Positions 23,791 through 35,113 of a DNA stretch of 64,000 nt are shown piece by piece. Source of the DNA: Pyrrhosoma nymphula (lineage: Eukaryota; Arthropoda; Insecta; Odonata; Coenagrionidae); assembly GCA_963573305.1 (NCBI GenBank), contig OY754327.1, positions 185,884,386-185,948,385 of the forward strand, written 5' to 3'. The notes below the pieces were generated by a model. That model worked only from the letters and a program-made list of their open reading frames with translations. It searched no databases and was not told where the DNA came from. Within the stretch, counting starts at the first letter, position 1; every line of letters begins with the position of its first letter. The translations under genes and the position numbers were made by a program.

Positions 23791-24590
23791 AGGAATATTA
23801 GTCACATTGACCGGTATCTTCAGAACTTTTAGTCACTTATATAACTGTCGATATTATCTGGGATCGTTAGTAAAGTGATTGTATCAATTAATGTTGAGAT
23901 ATCAGCAGCAGAGAATGGAAAAACCAGCGGAAGAATCGCGACGTCTGAAAGAACTAATGAAAGGATGAAATGAACCACATGACTACCGTCGAACGTTTAA
24001 GATGAGTGTGCCGGTAATAACTACATCAAGGCAGTCCCAAATTAACCCAGAAGTACTGTTTGAAAGGCTATTAAGTACATGAGAAGTGATGGCCCCTACT
24101 TCGCCTTGTTTTTTGAAAAAATGTTTGTTTAACTGTTGAACGCAGAATCTACCGTTGAGAGGACCGTGATACGGCCATCGAACAAAACCTGCAATGTCAC
24201 AATTTTGAAGGAAAAAGTTATTCCTCCAACGACGCAGAATAAAAGAGCGGCCAAGCGATCCTCTTGAACTAGTTGTTTAAGCGACGCGCATCTCTTTTAA
24301 TGATGACTTAAGTGCTCCGGCCACGTGGAAATTTGCCGAATGATGACGATGCCCGCTCCAAATCACGCTCAACTAAGCAGATAACACTCGAAGATGTGAG
24401 CTCACAGTGGCAACTGTCATTGGCAGCAACGCGCGTAGGATGCCGAAGGAGGCGAGGGCGGTCGGACTGAAGAGTTCTCACACCTACCCAATGCGCCCAT
24501 CCCAACCCACTAAAATATCAGAAGGCAACCTAGAATAGTAGTAGTAATAATAATGATAATATTGTAGGACGGATGGAAGTGGCGAAGGGT
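23791..24590. other. Mixed non-coding stretch
   Basis: No domain, TIR or tRNA signal. A short TAG/TAA trinucleotide tract occurs at about 24536-24560. Confidence 0.5.
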
Positions 24591-25545
24591 TGAGCGCAGA
24601 GGGTTTAATGGCCGAAAGGAAATCCATCCGAGGAATTCCAAATTCCCGTCGCTCTGCTCTACTCTACCGCATTCCACCCTCTCCTGCCACCCCCCCCCCC
24701 CCTCCCACCCTCTCCGCGACTCAAGACGTTTGTTGCGCCCCCTGCCGACGGGGGGGGGGGTTTGGGGTGGAGATGAGAGGGGAGGAAGGGGGGCGCGCTT
24801 GTCTGTGTGTGAGCAGCGAGAGCGCGCGCCCTCTCGGAGGGGGGTGTGGGAGGGCGGGGGGGAATGGGGGGGGGAGACCGCCACCCTCTACTGGAAACAC
24901 TGTAAGGATCCCGCCCGCCGACTTAAGACTTTGCCAGAGTTCATAAAATGTGTACATCATAATAATACGCCCTTGAGGGTTTCGGAACGAGGGATGGGGG
25001 GGGATGGGGAGAGTGAGCGGTGAATGGGGCTCGCTGCTTGCGAGGGGGGGGGTGGGGGAGGGAGGGAGGGAGGGGGTGGGGAGGGAGAGGTTAGCGAGGA
25101 GAGAGAGAGAGAGGAAGGGTTGGAGCGTATAAATTTGAAATTAGCTTGTTTGTTCGCCCGGCGACGGCAAAGAAACGAGGCGTGGGATGAGCAGGGGGAG
25201 GAGGGTGGGGGGGGGAGCCCAAGACGACGACGACTTCTCTCTGTGGCGTCAAAAGCAAGGGGGGTAAGGGAGGGATGGAGAGGGAAACACCCCATCCCCA
25301 TTCCTAGCTCCCCCCTCCTCCTCCTCCTCCTCCCCCCCCTCTTCCGTTCTTATCCACTTGGAGGGAGGGAGGTGGAGAAGGGGGTCGCGTGCCTCTGGGC
25401 GCGAGGGTGGGGGGGGGGCGTAGGGGGGGGGGCTTGGTTCGATGGGGTGGGAGTGTTCTCCCTTTGACGCCGGTTCGTGCAAAGTCGACCTTTGACTGCG
25501 AGCGGAGCGCGTTAACGGCGAATACGAATAGGAGAGAGAGAGCAA
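24591..25545. promoter_or_regulatory. GC-rich, purine-skewed island
   Basis: A short C run (24689-24710) is followed by about 700 bp dominated by G and GA on the plus strand, including a (GA)n run near 25100. TATAAA lies at 25128. Frames up to 147 codons on the plus strand coincide with frames over 100 codons on the minus strand, which marks them as artefacts of composition. Confidence 0.35.
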
Positions 25546-26200
25546 GGATAGCAACAAAAGTAGAAAGGGAGCAGCACAAACACATTCACCATATTGAATT
25601 AAAGTAATATAAACAAAAATGAAACTGCTTTACAATTAGGGTTGAGGAATGTGAGTACAAGGAAACGACGGGGAAACAAAGAGGCTTTTCCTCTCTTGAT
25701 TATCACAACATTAATTATTATTTTTATCCCTTGCCTTCATTTCGTCTATTTAAAGGATCTTTAAAAATTTCTGTGAGTAAGTATAGAAATGAGTAAACCG
25801 TGCGAGACCTAAAGTACACCATAGATTTGCATTTATATTTTTAATAGTGTCCGAGTCGCGATAAACCTTGTTTATAAAGAATTTCGCAACGTTAAGTCTA
25901 TTTTAGGAATACAAAATATATTATTCTGGCGCATGAAAATAAGAGACGGCAAAAAGACATCTAAGGTGATGAACGGCGGCATCCTTTCGCCTGAAGCACC
26001 GGGGCGCCCAAAAAGGGAGAAGTGGATGGTGCAGAAAGGGACAGCACGGGGCCGCGAGCCACGAGGTGCGAGCATTTGAAGCACCTGGCATGTCGTCGTG
26101 CTGAATTCAGCTAGCTCCCCTAGCCGCAAATAAACATGGCCTGCGGTTATCGCTGCACACGCAGCTAATGATGACTCGTACGAAGGTAATTATTACGTTA
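25546..26200. other. AT-rich spacer
   Basis: Nothing recognised. Confidence 0.5.
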
Positions 26201-27130
26201 TCTAGAGAGTGGATGATGATAAGACGGTGTGGAAGGAAAGGGAAGGTGGGGTGGTGGGAGGAAAGGGGTGGGGGGAGGCGTCGACAGGGGGATGGGGAGG
26301 AAGGTGGCCGGCGGTTGTAATTAAAGGAGCGGGGGAGGGGTTGGGTGGGGGAGGGGGCGGGACTCTATCTGGTTCCGGCTTAATTTCGTTAAATTCGTCG
26401 GTGGGGGAAGTAGTGAAGGGGGTGGGGGTGGGAAGTAAGCGAGTAAGACGGGCGGAGGGAGGGTGCGACTTGAAGGCGGGAGGGGAGGGAGGGAGGGAGG
26501 AGGGGGGGGGCTGAGATCCCTCTTCGCTGGGGCAGGGCGGGAAGGGACGGATAGGGCCCCAGAAACGGCGGCGGCCCGGGCCAACGAGGGCCCCGGACAA
26601 CGAAGGAAGGGGAGAAGGCATTCCAACGGTTACCTAATTGGAATACGCTTTACGAAACTGTCTTCTGCTCTCTTACTCCAAACGTGCTAAAGACACTTCC
26701 CGTGCTAACCCCGTGTCTTCTGCTCTCCGAGCGAAAGCGTGGCCGACGAAGAGTCGCATTTGACGCTAGAACGAATTGCAAGTGCGACGACTGAGCATGT
26801 CACAAATAGAGTAAGTAATCAGCCAGGCGGCCTGGAAGTGCACCCAAGCAACTCTCCGTCGCGTGCCCTCCACGCTCCACGGCACCGCGTGCGACGGACG
26901 GACGGACGTACGCACGCGAATCCTTCCGCTGCTGAACAAGCCATGCCTCACACTCGCCGACCTTTCCCCCACGCTTTCCCAGTGTGTGTATTCACACGGA
27001 CACACTCTTTAAATACGCTCGTTGGAGACACACCGCCGTCTTCGCCGCGCACTCCGAGATTCCCGACGTGAGGCGTTTGTCACGCTCACTTCGAAACTAC
27101 CGCGTCCGGCAACACCACCTGCTGGAGACT
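26201..27130. promoter_or_regulatory. GC-rich island
   Basis: G-rich plus strand from 26225 to 26560, then more balanced CpG-containing sequence to 27120. Overlapping low-complexity frames occur on both strands. No exon, tRNA or transposon ends recognised. Confidence 0.35.
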
Positions 27131-29270
27131 GCTCGGATCACTTAGTAATGATGATAATGACATCACGAAAGAAAATAATACGATCCGGAATCATCTGAGG
27201 ACACTAAGAGTTGTGATACCTTCAGAGATTTTTTTAAGTGCACCACTTCTTATGGATTGTAGGGTAATCTCGCGAACGCCTAGCGCCAAGCGACACCCGA
27301 CATCCGGACGGAATGTCCGTGAAGAACATTTTTCATTCATTCATTTTAAATATGATACTTATATTCATCCTTGAACTGTATCACTTACAATTAGACCAGA
27401 GTGAGGGGAATGAATCATGAACTTAAGTTTTTCCTATCGTATTCTTTCTATCGGACGATTAACTGATAATTTGGAACTATTAGTGAATTCTTTAGGCAAA
27501 TTTAGATTTTTTTTCACTTTCGTTTCCAAGGAATTTTGACAATGTTACAGAGGTTTGCCATGTGCTATACAGGATACAAAACTACTTTTAGGGAAATTTA
27601 ACTTTCGCGAGGTGTACTTTAAATGTTTATATCACCGTAATAACTAGAGTCGTTTCGAGGTTACGTACAAGCGCTTCGAATTAGTTCACAATAATATCAC
27701 TACAAGGGATCTGGTGTAATTTCATATAAATATTTTTAGTCTAAGTGTATTTCATGTAATTATCATAAATTTATAATTTTCAATTTCGTATTTTCAGACA
27801 TAATTGTTTATGTTTATTTATATACTGATTCTGAGTAGTCTACAACTGCTAGTCATATCCACACTCAGTTTCACTTATGTCCGCCGTCCCGACACCCTGC
27901 CTTTTTCCCAATTAAATCATTTGGAGGAATCAATACACAAAGCCCCGAAAGACCGGTCAATCACGATACATATTGATTTGTCATTTCTTTCGCAAATGTC
28001 ACTTAATTGACCCCAATTTAGGTTGCCAGAAGACTTTAGGGGAGAAATTGCCATTTTTTATTCTAACGTAATACGTTAATGTTTCAATTAATATTTCAAT
28101 ACACCTTATTGTTTCTAATATCATTAACACCATTAGACTTCATGGTTATAAACCGTCAATATCTGTTTTGTGCACTCATAGTCTTCCCAGTGACTCCGTT
28201 TGAAAATATAACACAGGAATATGACAAAGCAAAGAGTGAATTTGGAGTAAGGTTGAGTTGAAAGTGGAGGCTGTAAACGTTCACTTTCTGACGACAGTAT
28301 ACATACCTCTGCAATAATATGAGTTTAGCAAGAGGAGGAAGTTAGCACATCGTCAATCCATATCGACCAAATGAAAGAAGTGAGTGAGTAACGATGAAAG
28401 TTTAAAAAAGTTAATATCCATTAGATACATTTCCATTCTCATCCCAGCCTTGGTCCTCTCTCAACAGCCAATGCATCGGTCTTCATCAGAGAGACACCTT
28501 CGCGCTTGAAATGGGCAGAACATAGATCAAGGAGTCGATTCCATTGCATTGATTGTGATCAAACCAATTAATCAATCCACCAGAGCAGCTCATCCAAACG
28601 ATCGATTCTGATCGTATACACGCGTCCATTGAATTAAGAATTTAAAAGTATATCTCTCCTTTCTTCGAGATTCCCGTCACAACCGAATCCTCAGCATTTT
28701 TTTCCAAACATTTTAATCGTACTATTTTTCAAAAATTATCACGTCTTACATTTACCCCATCCTAAATTCTTCGTTACTCATAACAACCTTCACGGTGTTT
28801 GAAATCGCCAATTATCGAATACCTCTGCCATACTTGCCCCGACGTTCATTCACCCACTCCGAAATTAGCCCTCTGACCAGCCCCTTCCACTCTAACCAAT
28901 TTACCCTTCTCCAAGACCGCATCACAAAAGCCTCTTCTCATCCTCTTTAGTTTCGTGACAATGCAACGCCAAACCTCGCGGAAGTGTCCACAAACACTTA
29001 AAAACTCGGAAAAGATGTCACGACAGAACGTAAACAAACTCAGTGGGTTAAATAAACTTTTTTGGCGAGGGACACCAACAGCTGTTCTGTTCTGACACGA
29101 AAAAAGATACGTATGTAGAAATCGATTCACAAATAAGTCGAAATTTACCACTTCGTCGATCATATTAACCAATTGTGGGTCCTCCCACGTATACCTACGC
29201 ACCACATTCCTTTCAAGTTTTTTATAAATTTGAAAATGTGCCTTTTTCATTTATTTTAACACCGAGTAAG
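27131..29270. other. AT-rich non-coding stretch
   Basis: The longest frame (minus strand, 28846-29250, 134 codons) is not low-complexity but matches no family I recognise and has no supporting context. The rest has dense stops. Confidence 0.45.
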
Positions 29271-29272
29271 CA

Positions 29273-29328
29273 TATGTATGTATGTGTGTATATATATATA
29301 TATATTTATATGTGTGTGTGTGTGTGGG
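29273..29328. repeat. Compound microsatellite (TATG/TA/TG)n
   Basis: TATG units, then an alternating TA run (about 29289-29304) and a TG run (about 29311-29326). Confidence 0.9.
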
Positions 29329-29439
29329 TACATGTTTACTTAATGATTTTACTAAAGCACTTGCGTCACTCCTGTCGAGTGTCGAGAGGCACGTGATCAA
29401 AAGTTGAGTTTTCATGGTTCGCGGAAGAATAAACCGTTC

Positions 29440-30910
29440 CACGCTGACAGCACACGCATGAATCGCGCGGGTGTCCCCATTCCGCCCCCACCGCCCCCGC
29501 CCCCTCCAACACAATTTCCTCGTCGCCGCCACCCCTTTCCCAAACACCCGTCGACGGCAGTGCCAGTCCTCGCCACAAAATCCTCTTCCCCCCTTCATCC
29601 CCCTCCACATTCATCCCCCTCCAACCCAACCACCCCCCCAAGAGCTCTCACGCCGAGGAAAACTCAAACCTTTTGGAAACTCACCCCCGACTCACCCCCC
29701 CCCCCCTTCCCCCCGGCCCCCTCACCACCCGCTACTCCAAAAGACACTACTCACCATCTCACGATTTTCCCGGAAGATGGAGTGAGGAAGGGCGAGGGGT
29801 GGAGGTCGGTTTCGCCGCAGAACCTTCCTTCGCACACCGCTGCCCCCGAAGGGCGAGAGGGGGTGTGGGGGGGCAGCACTCCCCCATCCCTCCCACCCAC
29901 GGCGCCCCCGCAAGGCGGCGGCAAGAGGGCGCTGAGGGGGGTGGAGAGAAGGGACGCACTGGTGTGGCATTCCCTCCCTCTCTCTCTCTGCCCCACTCTT
30001 CCTCTCTTTCTATCTCTCTCCACACGATCCCCCCCTACCTCCCCGCCCCCCCCTGCCCCCCTCCCCTTTAGAAACATTGGCGTAGGATGAACAACGAAAT
30101 GTCGCGGGAGCCGAAGGAAGACCCTCAGAAGAAGAAGAGCACTCGGAAACGATCTACACTCCCCCAAAACCCTCCTCATTGTGGATGGGTGTCGCGTGTG
30201 CGGCCTCCTTCCTACCCCCCTCCTGCCCCCCCCCACCCCTTCTCCAAACTCTCTCGCTCCACGAAACCACGAAACTCTCAGCACTTTCTCACTCTCACCC
30301 GCGTCCGCCCTCGACTCGACACAAGGGGTGACCACCCCCCCGCTGTGAAATCCACCCCCTTTCCCAACCCACCCCCTGCGCCCACCCACCCGACGAAGGA
30401 GCCATAAGTCACGAGGGTCAACCCCGCTCTCGCAAACACTCAAAAGCCTCCCAACTCTCCGTCGCGGTCCCCATGGTTACCAACAGCCTCACCCCCCCCC
30501 CTTCCCCACACTCCGAGCTAGGAGTCGGGCCGGGGGAATGAGGGGTCGGAGTTCTTTCCCCCGTCCCCTTCCTTACCTCGCCAATGAGGAGTCGTCCCCC
30601 GATCGTGGAGCTACCAGTTGAGGGAAACCCGGCGCATGGCGCGTGCGAAGCTCCGTTGGTTGGTGTCTCTTCCGGTGGGAGGGGTCAACTGGGGCTCCCA
30701 GCCAGGGCACGGACGTGCTCGCCTTACAAGACCCTGCGCTGCACGGATTCGCCGAAAACCCAGAGTTCCCCCCATCCCCCACCTGTCGCTCGGAAACCTT
30801 GGCGCTGAATGCACACGCAAGTGGTGAACCTGATGACTCGACGATTCGATTGAAAGCGGTCGTGCAGCTCATTCACATCCCTGGAATAACCGATGCGCTG
30901 GCCTAAAGAA
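29440..30910. promoter_or_regulatory. Long C-rich island with CpG
   Basis: The plus strand is strongly C-rich at 29480-29760 and 30000-30520, with a balanced CpG segment at 29760-29960 and 30560-30900. Frames of 228 codons (plus) and 230 codons (minus) overlap each other; both are Pro- or Arg-rich and are rejected as genes. This is the longest island in the window. Function unknown. Confidence 0.35.
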
Positions 30911-31110
30911 ATTTAACAGCGATTACTTTCACTCAGTGAATTATGACGGGTGAGTCAACCGATGACCTCCATCCGAGGGCACCTCTCTCTTCGTGCATTC
31001 TACTATACTACACAAGGTACGACTTTGATCTCCTGTAGTGATAATTTGATACATTTCCATGGACACTAGAGTGTAGTGAATGCTCAAATTAAAGATATTG
31101 AATATGAAAC
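30911..31110. other. Spacer
   Basis: Nothing recognised. Confidence 0.5.
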
Positions 31111-31348
31111 AGGAGGGATCACACTACTACAGATTCCGTTTGAGTTATAATATTTGAGACGTAAAAAGGTCACTTACCGAGTTTTACCCTCTAAAACCAA
31201 ATAATTACGCTCCGCGGCGACTTTTAAGGCTGTATATCTCCCGTAAAAATCGATCAAAAACACCAAAATTTGGAGGGTGTGAGTTTTATGCATACCTTAT
31301 TCCTTCAAACGGTTCAAATTCGATTTTTAATTTTGAGTGATCCCTCCT
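31111..31348. mobile_element. Small TIR element (AGGAGGGATCAC ends)
   Basis: AGGAGGGATCAC at 31111-31122 is exactly inverted at 31337-31348. The 238-bp unit is AT-rich with no coding frame. The flanks show no clear target duplication, so it may be an old MITE. Superfamily unknown. Confidence 0.5.
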
Positions 31349-32515
31349 ATTGTAGACTTCGGACGAAACTTCATCATCCCTTCATGCCTCGTTTCCAATA
31401 CTAACCTTCTACGATGGTTATTTCAGATCTCACAACCTGCCAGAGATCCAACTAGCCACGTTCTACCCTGCGGTAAATCACTCGTATCGTGAAGTGGTAC
31501 ATATATTCTATGCATTCCAGTAAAATGGAAAATTGACGAATAGCATATAAAAGCGTATGACTTCTCGCCTCTTGAGTATAAGCATGTCAAATCATTCTTA
31601 CGATCACGAGTACGTTAAATAAATTTTTGATAATATTCGTTAAACTCTTGACCTCGTTCTATACAAACCTAGAAATCAACAACCTTAAGAGCTATAGGTA
31701 AACGTAAATAATAATGATGCAATCGAAATAAGATATGAATTCTGGTGTTGAACACCCGTTTTTCTGAGACACCTTAAAGTTGTTCTTTTTCGCATCAAAT
31801 TTACAGCGCAAAGTGTTTTATTTTGTTCATGTGATAATTTATCTGCGTATTCTGACTTATTCGGGAACAAATAAATTAGTCATATACTTAAATAGGGGGC
31901 CAACCCCCAACTACATATATCCTCTCTCTCTCACTATGGAGGCAATTTTTGATATTTTTAACTATAGGTCTTGGTCAAATATTTACTGATAAATATTGTG
32001 CGCAGGTATTCAACGGTGTACCTCAACGCTTTTCGTGATTCAACTATTCCCATAATTCCTACTTACCAGGATTTTGCCGTTCTTGCGTTCCCAATGCTAA
32101 ATTTTAACCACGGTAGACGAATTATCTGGTTTGCTCAACCCTTGTAAGATGATCTATGTACTACGGTAGGCGTTTTCGAGCATTTCTATTACTAGTATTA
32201 CGCTAGTAGTGAGTCACCACAGTATGGAAGTTAGTCCAAGAAACGTGGCATCCGAGTGTTGGACTGAAGCGGCCGAAATCTTGATAACAGTGGCGTTGAA
32301 ACATATTATGCCATTCAAGTGAACCTTTTCATAGATATTTAAAGCTTCTGTCAATGACTACAGCATGAGTTTCAAATGTCGAGAGACGATCCATCGAAAA
32401 GACAATCGGTAAATTATATTTGAGAAAAGATTAGGGCGACATTAACAATTCGGCATTTGAGGTAAATCATTACAAATATAAATAAGAGAGAGAAACAGAA
32501 AATGTGGAGCTCTGA
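31349..32515. other. AT-rich non-coding stretch
   Basis: TATAAAAG at 31546 lacks an initiator at the right distance. Nothing else recognised. Confidence 0.5.
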
Positions 32516-32518
32516 AAG

Positions 32519-32560
32519 CGCCGCAGAGGCGTGTGGCAGGGGGGTGCTAGGGCACCAGTC
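32519..32560 (+). repeat. Dispersed ~65-bp repeat, partial copy 1
   Basis: GAGGCGTGTGGCAGGGGGG followed by TGCTAGGGCACCAG aligns with 56567-56610 and, on the other strand, with about 63327-63365. Only the right-hand half is kept here. Confidence 0.6.
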
Positions 32561-32890
32561 ATCGAAAGAGGGGGTAAGAGGAGAGAGGTTATTTGTGTGT
32601 TAACGATGCGTCTTACGTTGGTGTCACGCTGCTTTTGTTGTAATCAGCAATACTGCGTCGAAAGACGGAATTTTTATATCTCTCAGTTACTTTGTCACTC
32701 CAATTACCACCAGAGATAAAGCGCGGTGGTGGAAAAAATAACATCCTCCGAGTCTGAAACTGAAACTCGCCTGATCTGAATCACACAGCACACACTTTCT
32801 CAACTCGTGATTCGGTTGCGGCGGTGAGAATACTTACAGAAAGAAACATTAAGAATAACATCGGGATGTTTTTTCTTGATTATATTATTT
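32561..32890. other. Spacer
   Basis: Nothing recognised. Confidence 0.5.
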
Positions 32891-32891
32891 C

Positions 32892-33895
32892 ACAAAGGCG
32901 CTTTATAGAGTTGATTGGAGACAAATAAGGCAGGTACTCAGGAAAATGGGAATAGATTGGCAAAATAGGACACTCATCCGAAACTTATATACCTTTGACC
33001 CAGAGGTCACAGGTGAGGGTGACTGACGGTAAATCAGAATGGGTAATCATAGGACGCGGGGTAAGGCAAGGGTGCCCGCTGTCGACTTTGGATTTCGACA
33101 TCCATGCAGAGGAAATGGTAAGAAAGGCATGGGGACTGTTAGATGTGGAAATGAAAGTAGCAGGCCAGCTGATAAAGTTGGTTACATTCACGGCGGTCAA
33201 CCAGGCGTTAGTTAGTGGACCATCGAAGGGATAGCAATCTTTAATAGATTAATTTGAAAACTAGTGTGAGGAATTACGGAATAAAGATGAATCATAAGAA
33301 AACAAAATTAGTGATATGCCCTAGGGCAAAGAAAGCGAGGCTGGTGATAAAAGAAGGAGGGCACAAACTAGAGCAGTAGAGCAATTTAATTACCTTGGTG
33401 GTACGCTAGAATAAAATGGGCAAAGTAGCAAAGACATTAGAAGGAAATGAGCGCTAGCAAAGAAGCGTTCAGTAATAGAAAGCACCTTGGGTACGGATAT
33501 AAAGGAGAGGCTTGCGAAGAGTTTAACATGGAGTCGTATGGGGCAGACACGCGGACCTTGAGAAAAGATGACGACAATAGGCTGCAGGCGTTTGAGATGT
33601 GGACGTAGAGGAGGATGGAGAAGGTGCCGAGGATGGTAAAAAGAACGAACAAGCAAGTGCTTGGCTTGTTTGGTGAGGAAAGATAACTTCTGGATGAGAT
33701 TAGGGGGAGGCAGGGTAGGTTGTTGCAGCAGGTAATGAGAGGCGAACGGATGCTGAAGGCCGTGATAAGAGGGTAGGATGTTGGGCAAATGGGGAAGGGG
33801 AAGGAAGAGAATAGATGTAATGGACCGAATGAAAAGGGACTAGAAAATACTTGTTCTGAGATGACAAATAACATTGGTAGGGAGGGCCCTGCACT
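32892..33895 (+). pseudogene. Non-LTR retrotransposon reverse transcriptase relic
   Basis: From 32892 the frame reads TKALYRVDW, a decayed RT motif A in which the usual F-D is L-Y, then VLRKMGIDWQNRTLIRNLY. In another frame, 33058-33200 reads GVRQGCPLSTLDFDIHAEEM (RT motif B region) and then LVTFTAVNQALVSG, where the catalytic A-D-D of motif C is destroyed. INHKKTKLV-like and QFNYLGGTL-like blocks follow near 33290-33400, then a region resembling the post-RT domain, ending GRKRIDVMDRMKRD near 33840. At least four frameshifts and many stops make it a dead copy. The last 450 bp align with the minus-strand fragment at 45246-45725. The 5' part of the element is missing. Confidence 0.8.
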
Positions 33896-35033
33896 TCTAA
33901 AAATCTAGATGATTTTTACTTATTTCCAATTAAAAACCTACCTTAACCGGTAGATTTCCTAATAATATAAAAGACAACGAAATACCAGCAGCTTGCGGGG
34001 TTGGCGGAGAGAGGGAAGGACGGGAAGGGATGTCTACGTGAACGGGAGGCAGGAGTGAGGAGAGACTAACAGAGAAAGAAGGCCTCTAGATATTTCTGAC
34101 GGGAAATTACGGATATGACCCCAATGTTGAGTACCATCAAAATGGTCAAACGAAAAACCTGCTAATTGCTTGGTTAATCAACTAATGTTTATGAAAACAC
34201 AGTGGCTGTTAGGGTCATTCACGGGGACGGCATCCTCAGGGCCAAGAGATTACGAAGGAGAAGACTTCTGACCATCGTGAGACGGCAATGACGGCACTGG
34301 ATGCAATAGAAATAGAGGGAAGAGGAGCAGTCCCGGAGAAAAAAAATGGAAGAAAAAAGACAGTGGTTACAAATAGCTATGGAATATTTATTTAATTTCA
34401 ATGAAATCGATAATTATTGTAAAGATTCGATAAATCACTAGTATCCTCAGCGAAGTTTCGTCATGCCACATAACCTTGATCATAGAGTAAGCATATTCAT
34501 AGAGTATACTTACTCTATGCCTTGATGTAAACATATATTCGGAAATGACTTCATCCGATTAAATGTCCCCCGGGAGACGTGGGTGAGCACATGCCTCAGA
34601 AGAATGGACTTCCGTCACTTGGTTTCAACCCAGAGAAGATGACAAAATAGACTCCTTAAAAAGAAGTTGATTCCAAACATTCGATAGCACTTGTTCAGGT
34701 GATTCGTATTCTTCATCCCGATTAAATGACCGATAAAAAAAAGGTGGACCACGGACATCGATGCCACCAAAACAATATGACTGTAGTTCAAACTTTGGAG
34801 AGGATGTAAACGAATGGACGACTCGTGCATCCGAAAGACCGGCTTCGCGACTCGAGCAAGGCGATTCCGACATCCGCGCGAGAATTCAAACTCAAATCCA
34901 ATTGATTCTCTTGGTCCGCGAGCGACAGCGTCGCCTGCCTGGTTCATTTACCGGCCGCTAGCACTGAATTCGGCGCTCCGTCTGGGGCACCGAGGAGCAC
35001 GGAGGAGCGGCTCGCGTGTGACGTGCTCGCGGC
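33896..35033. other. Mixed non-coding stretch
   Basis: No recognisable domain or repeat ends. GC content rises from about 34800 towards the tandem array. Confidence 0.5.
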
Positions 35034-35085
35034 CGCGCTACGCGACCGCGCTACGCGACCGCGCTACGCGACCGCGCTACGCGAC
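35034..35085 (+). repeat. 13-bp tandem repeat, four perfect copies
   Basis: CGCGCTACGCGAC repeats exactly at 35034, 35047, 35060 and 35073. Each unit contains several CG dinucleotides and a near-palindromic CGCG...CGCG core. Confidence 0.95.
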
Positions 35086-35113
35086 GTCGACGCGTCGCAC
35101 GCGTCGACGTCGC
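35081..35113. repeat. Perfect 15-bp palindrome with 3-base loop
   Basis: GCGACGTCGACGCGT (35081-35095) and ACGCGTCGACGTCGC (35099-35113) are exact reverse complements separated by CGC. The left arm shares its first five bases with the last tandem unit. It contains nested self-complementary ACGT, GTCGAC and ACGCGT words. A terminator is unlikely because no T run follows. Confidence 0.95.

Noticed and set aside
28846..29250. 134-codon minus-strand frame
   Set aside because: Not low-complexity, but no family recognised and no neighbouring exon or transposon signal. Left unassigned.
29404..30443. 228- and 230-codon frames on opposite strands
   Set aside because: Both arise from a C-rich island poor in stops; Pro- or Arg-rich, mutually overlapping and without motifs.
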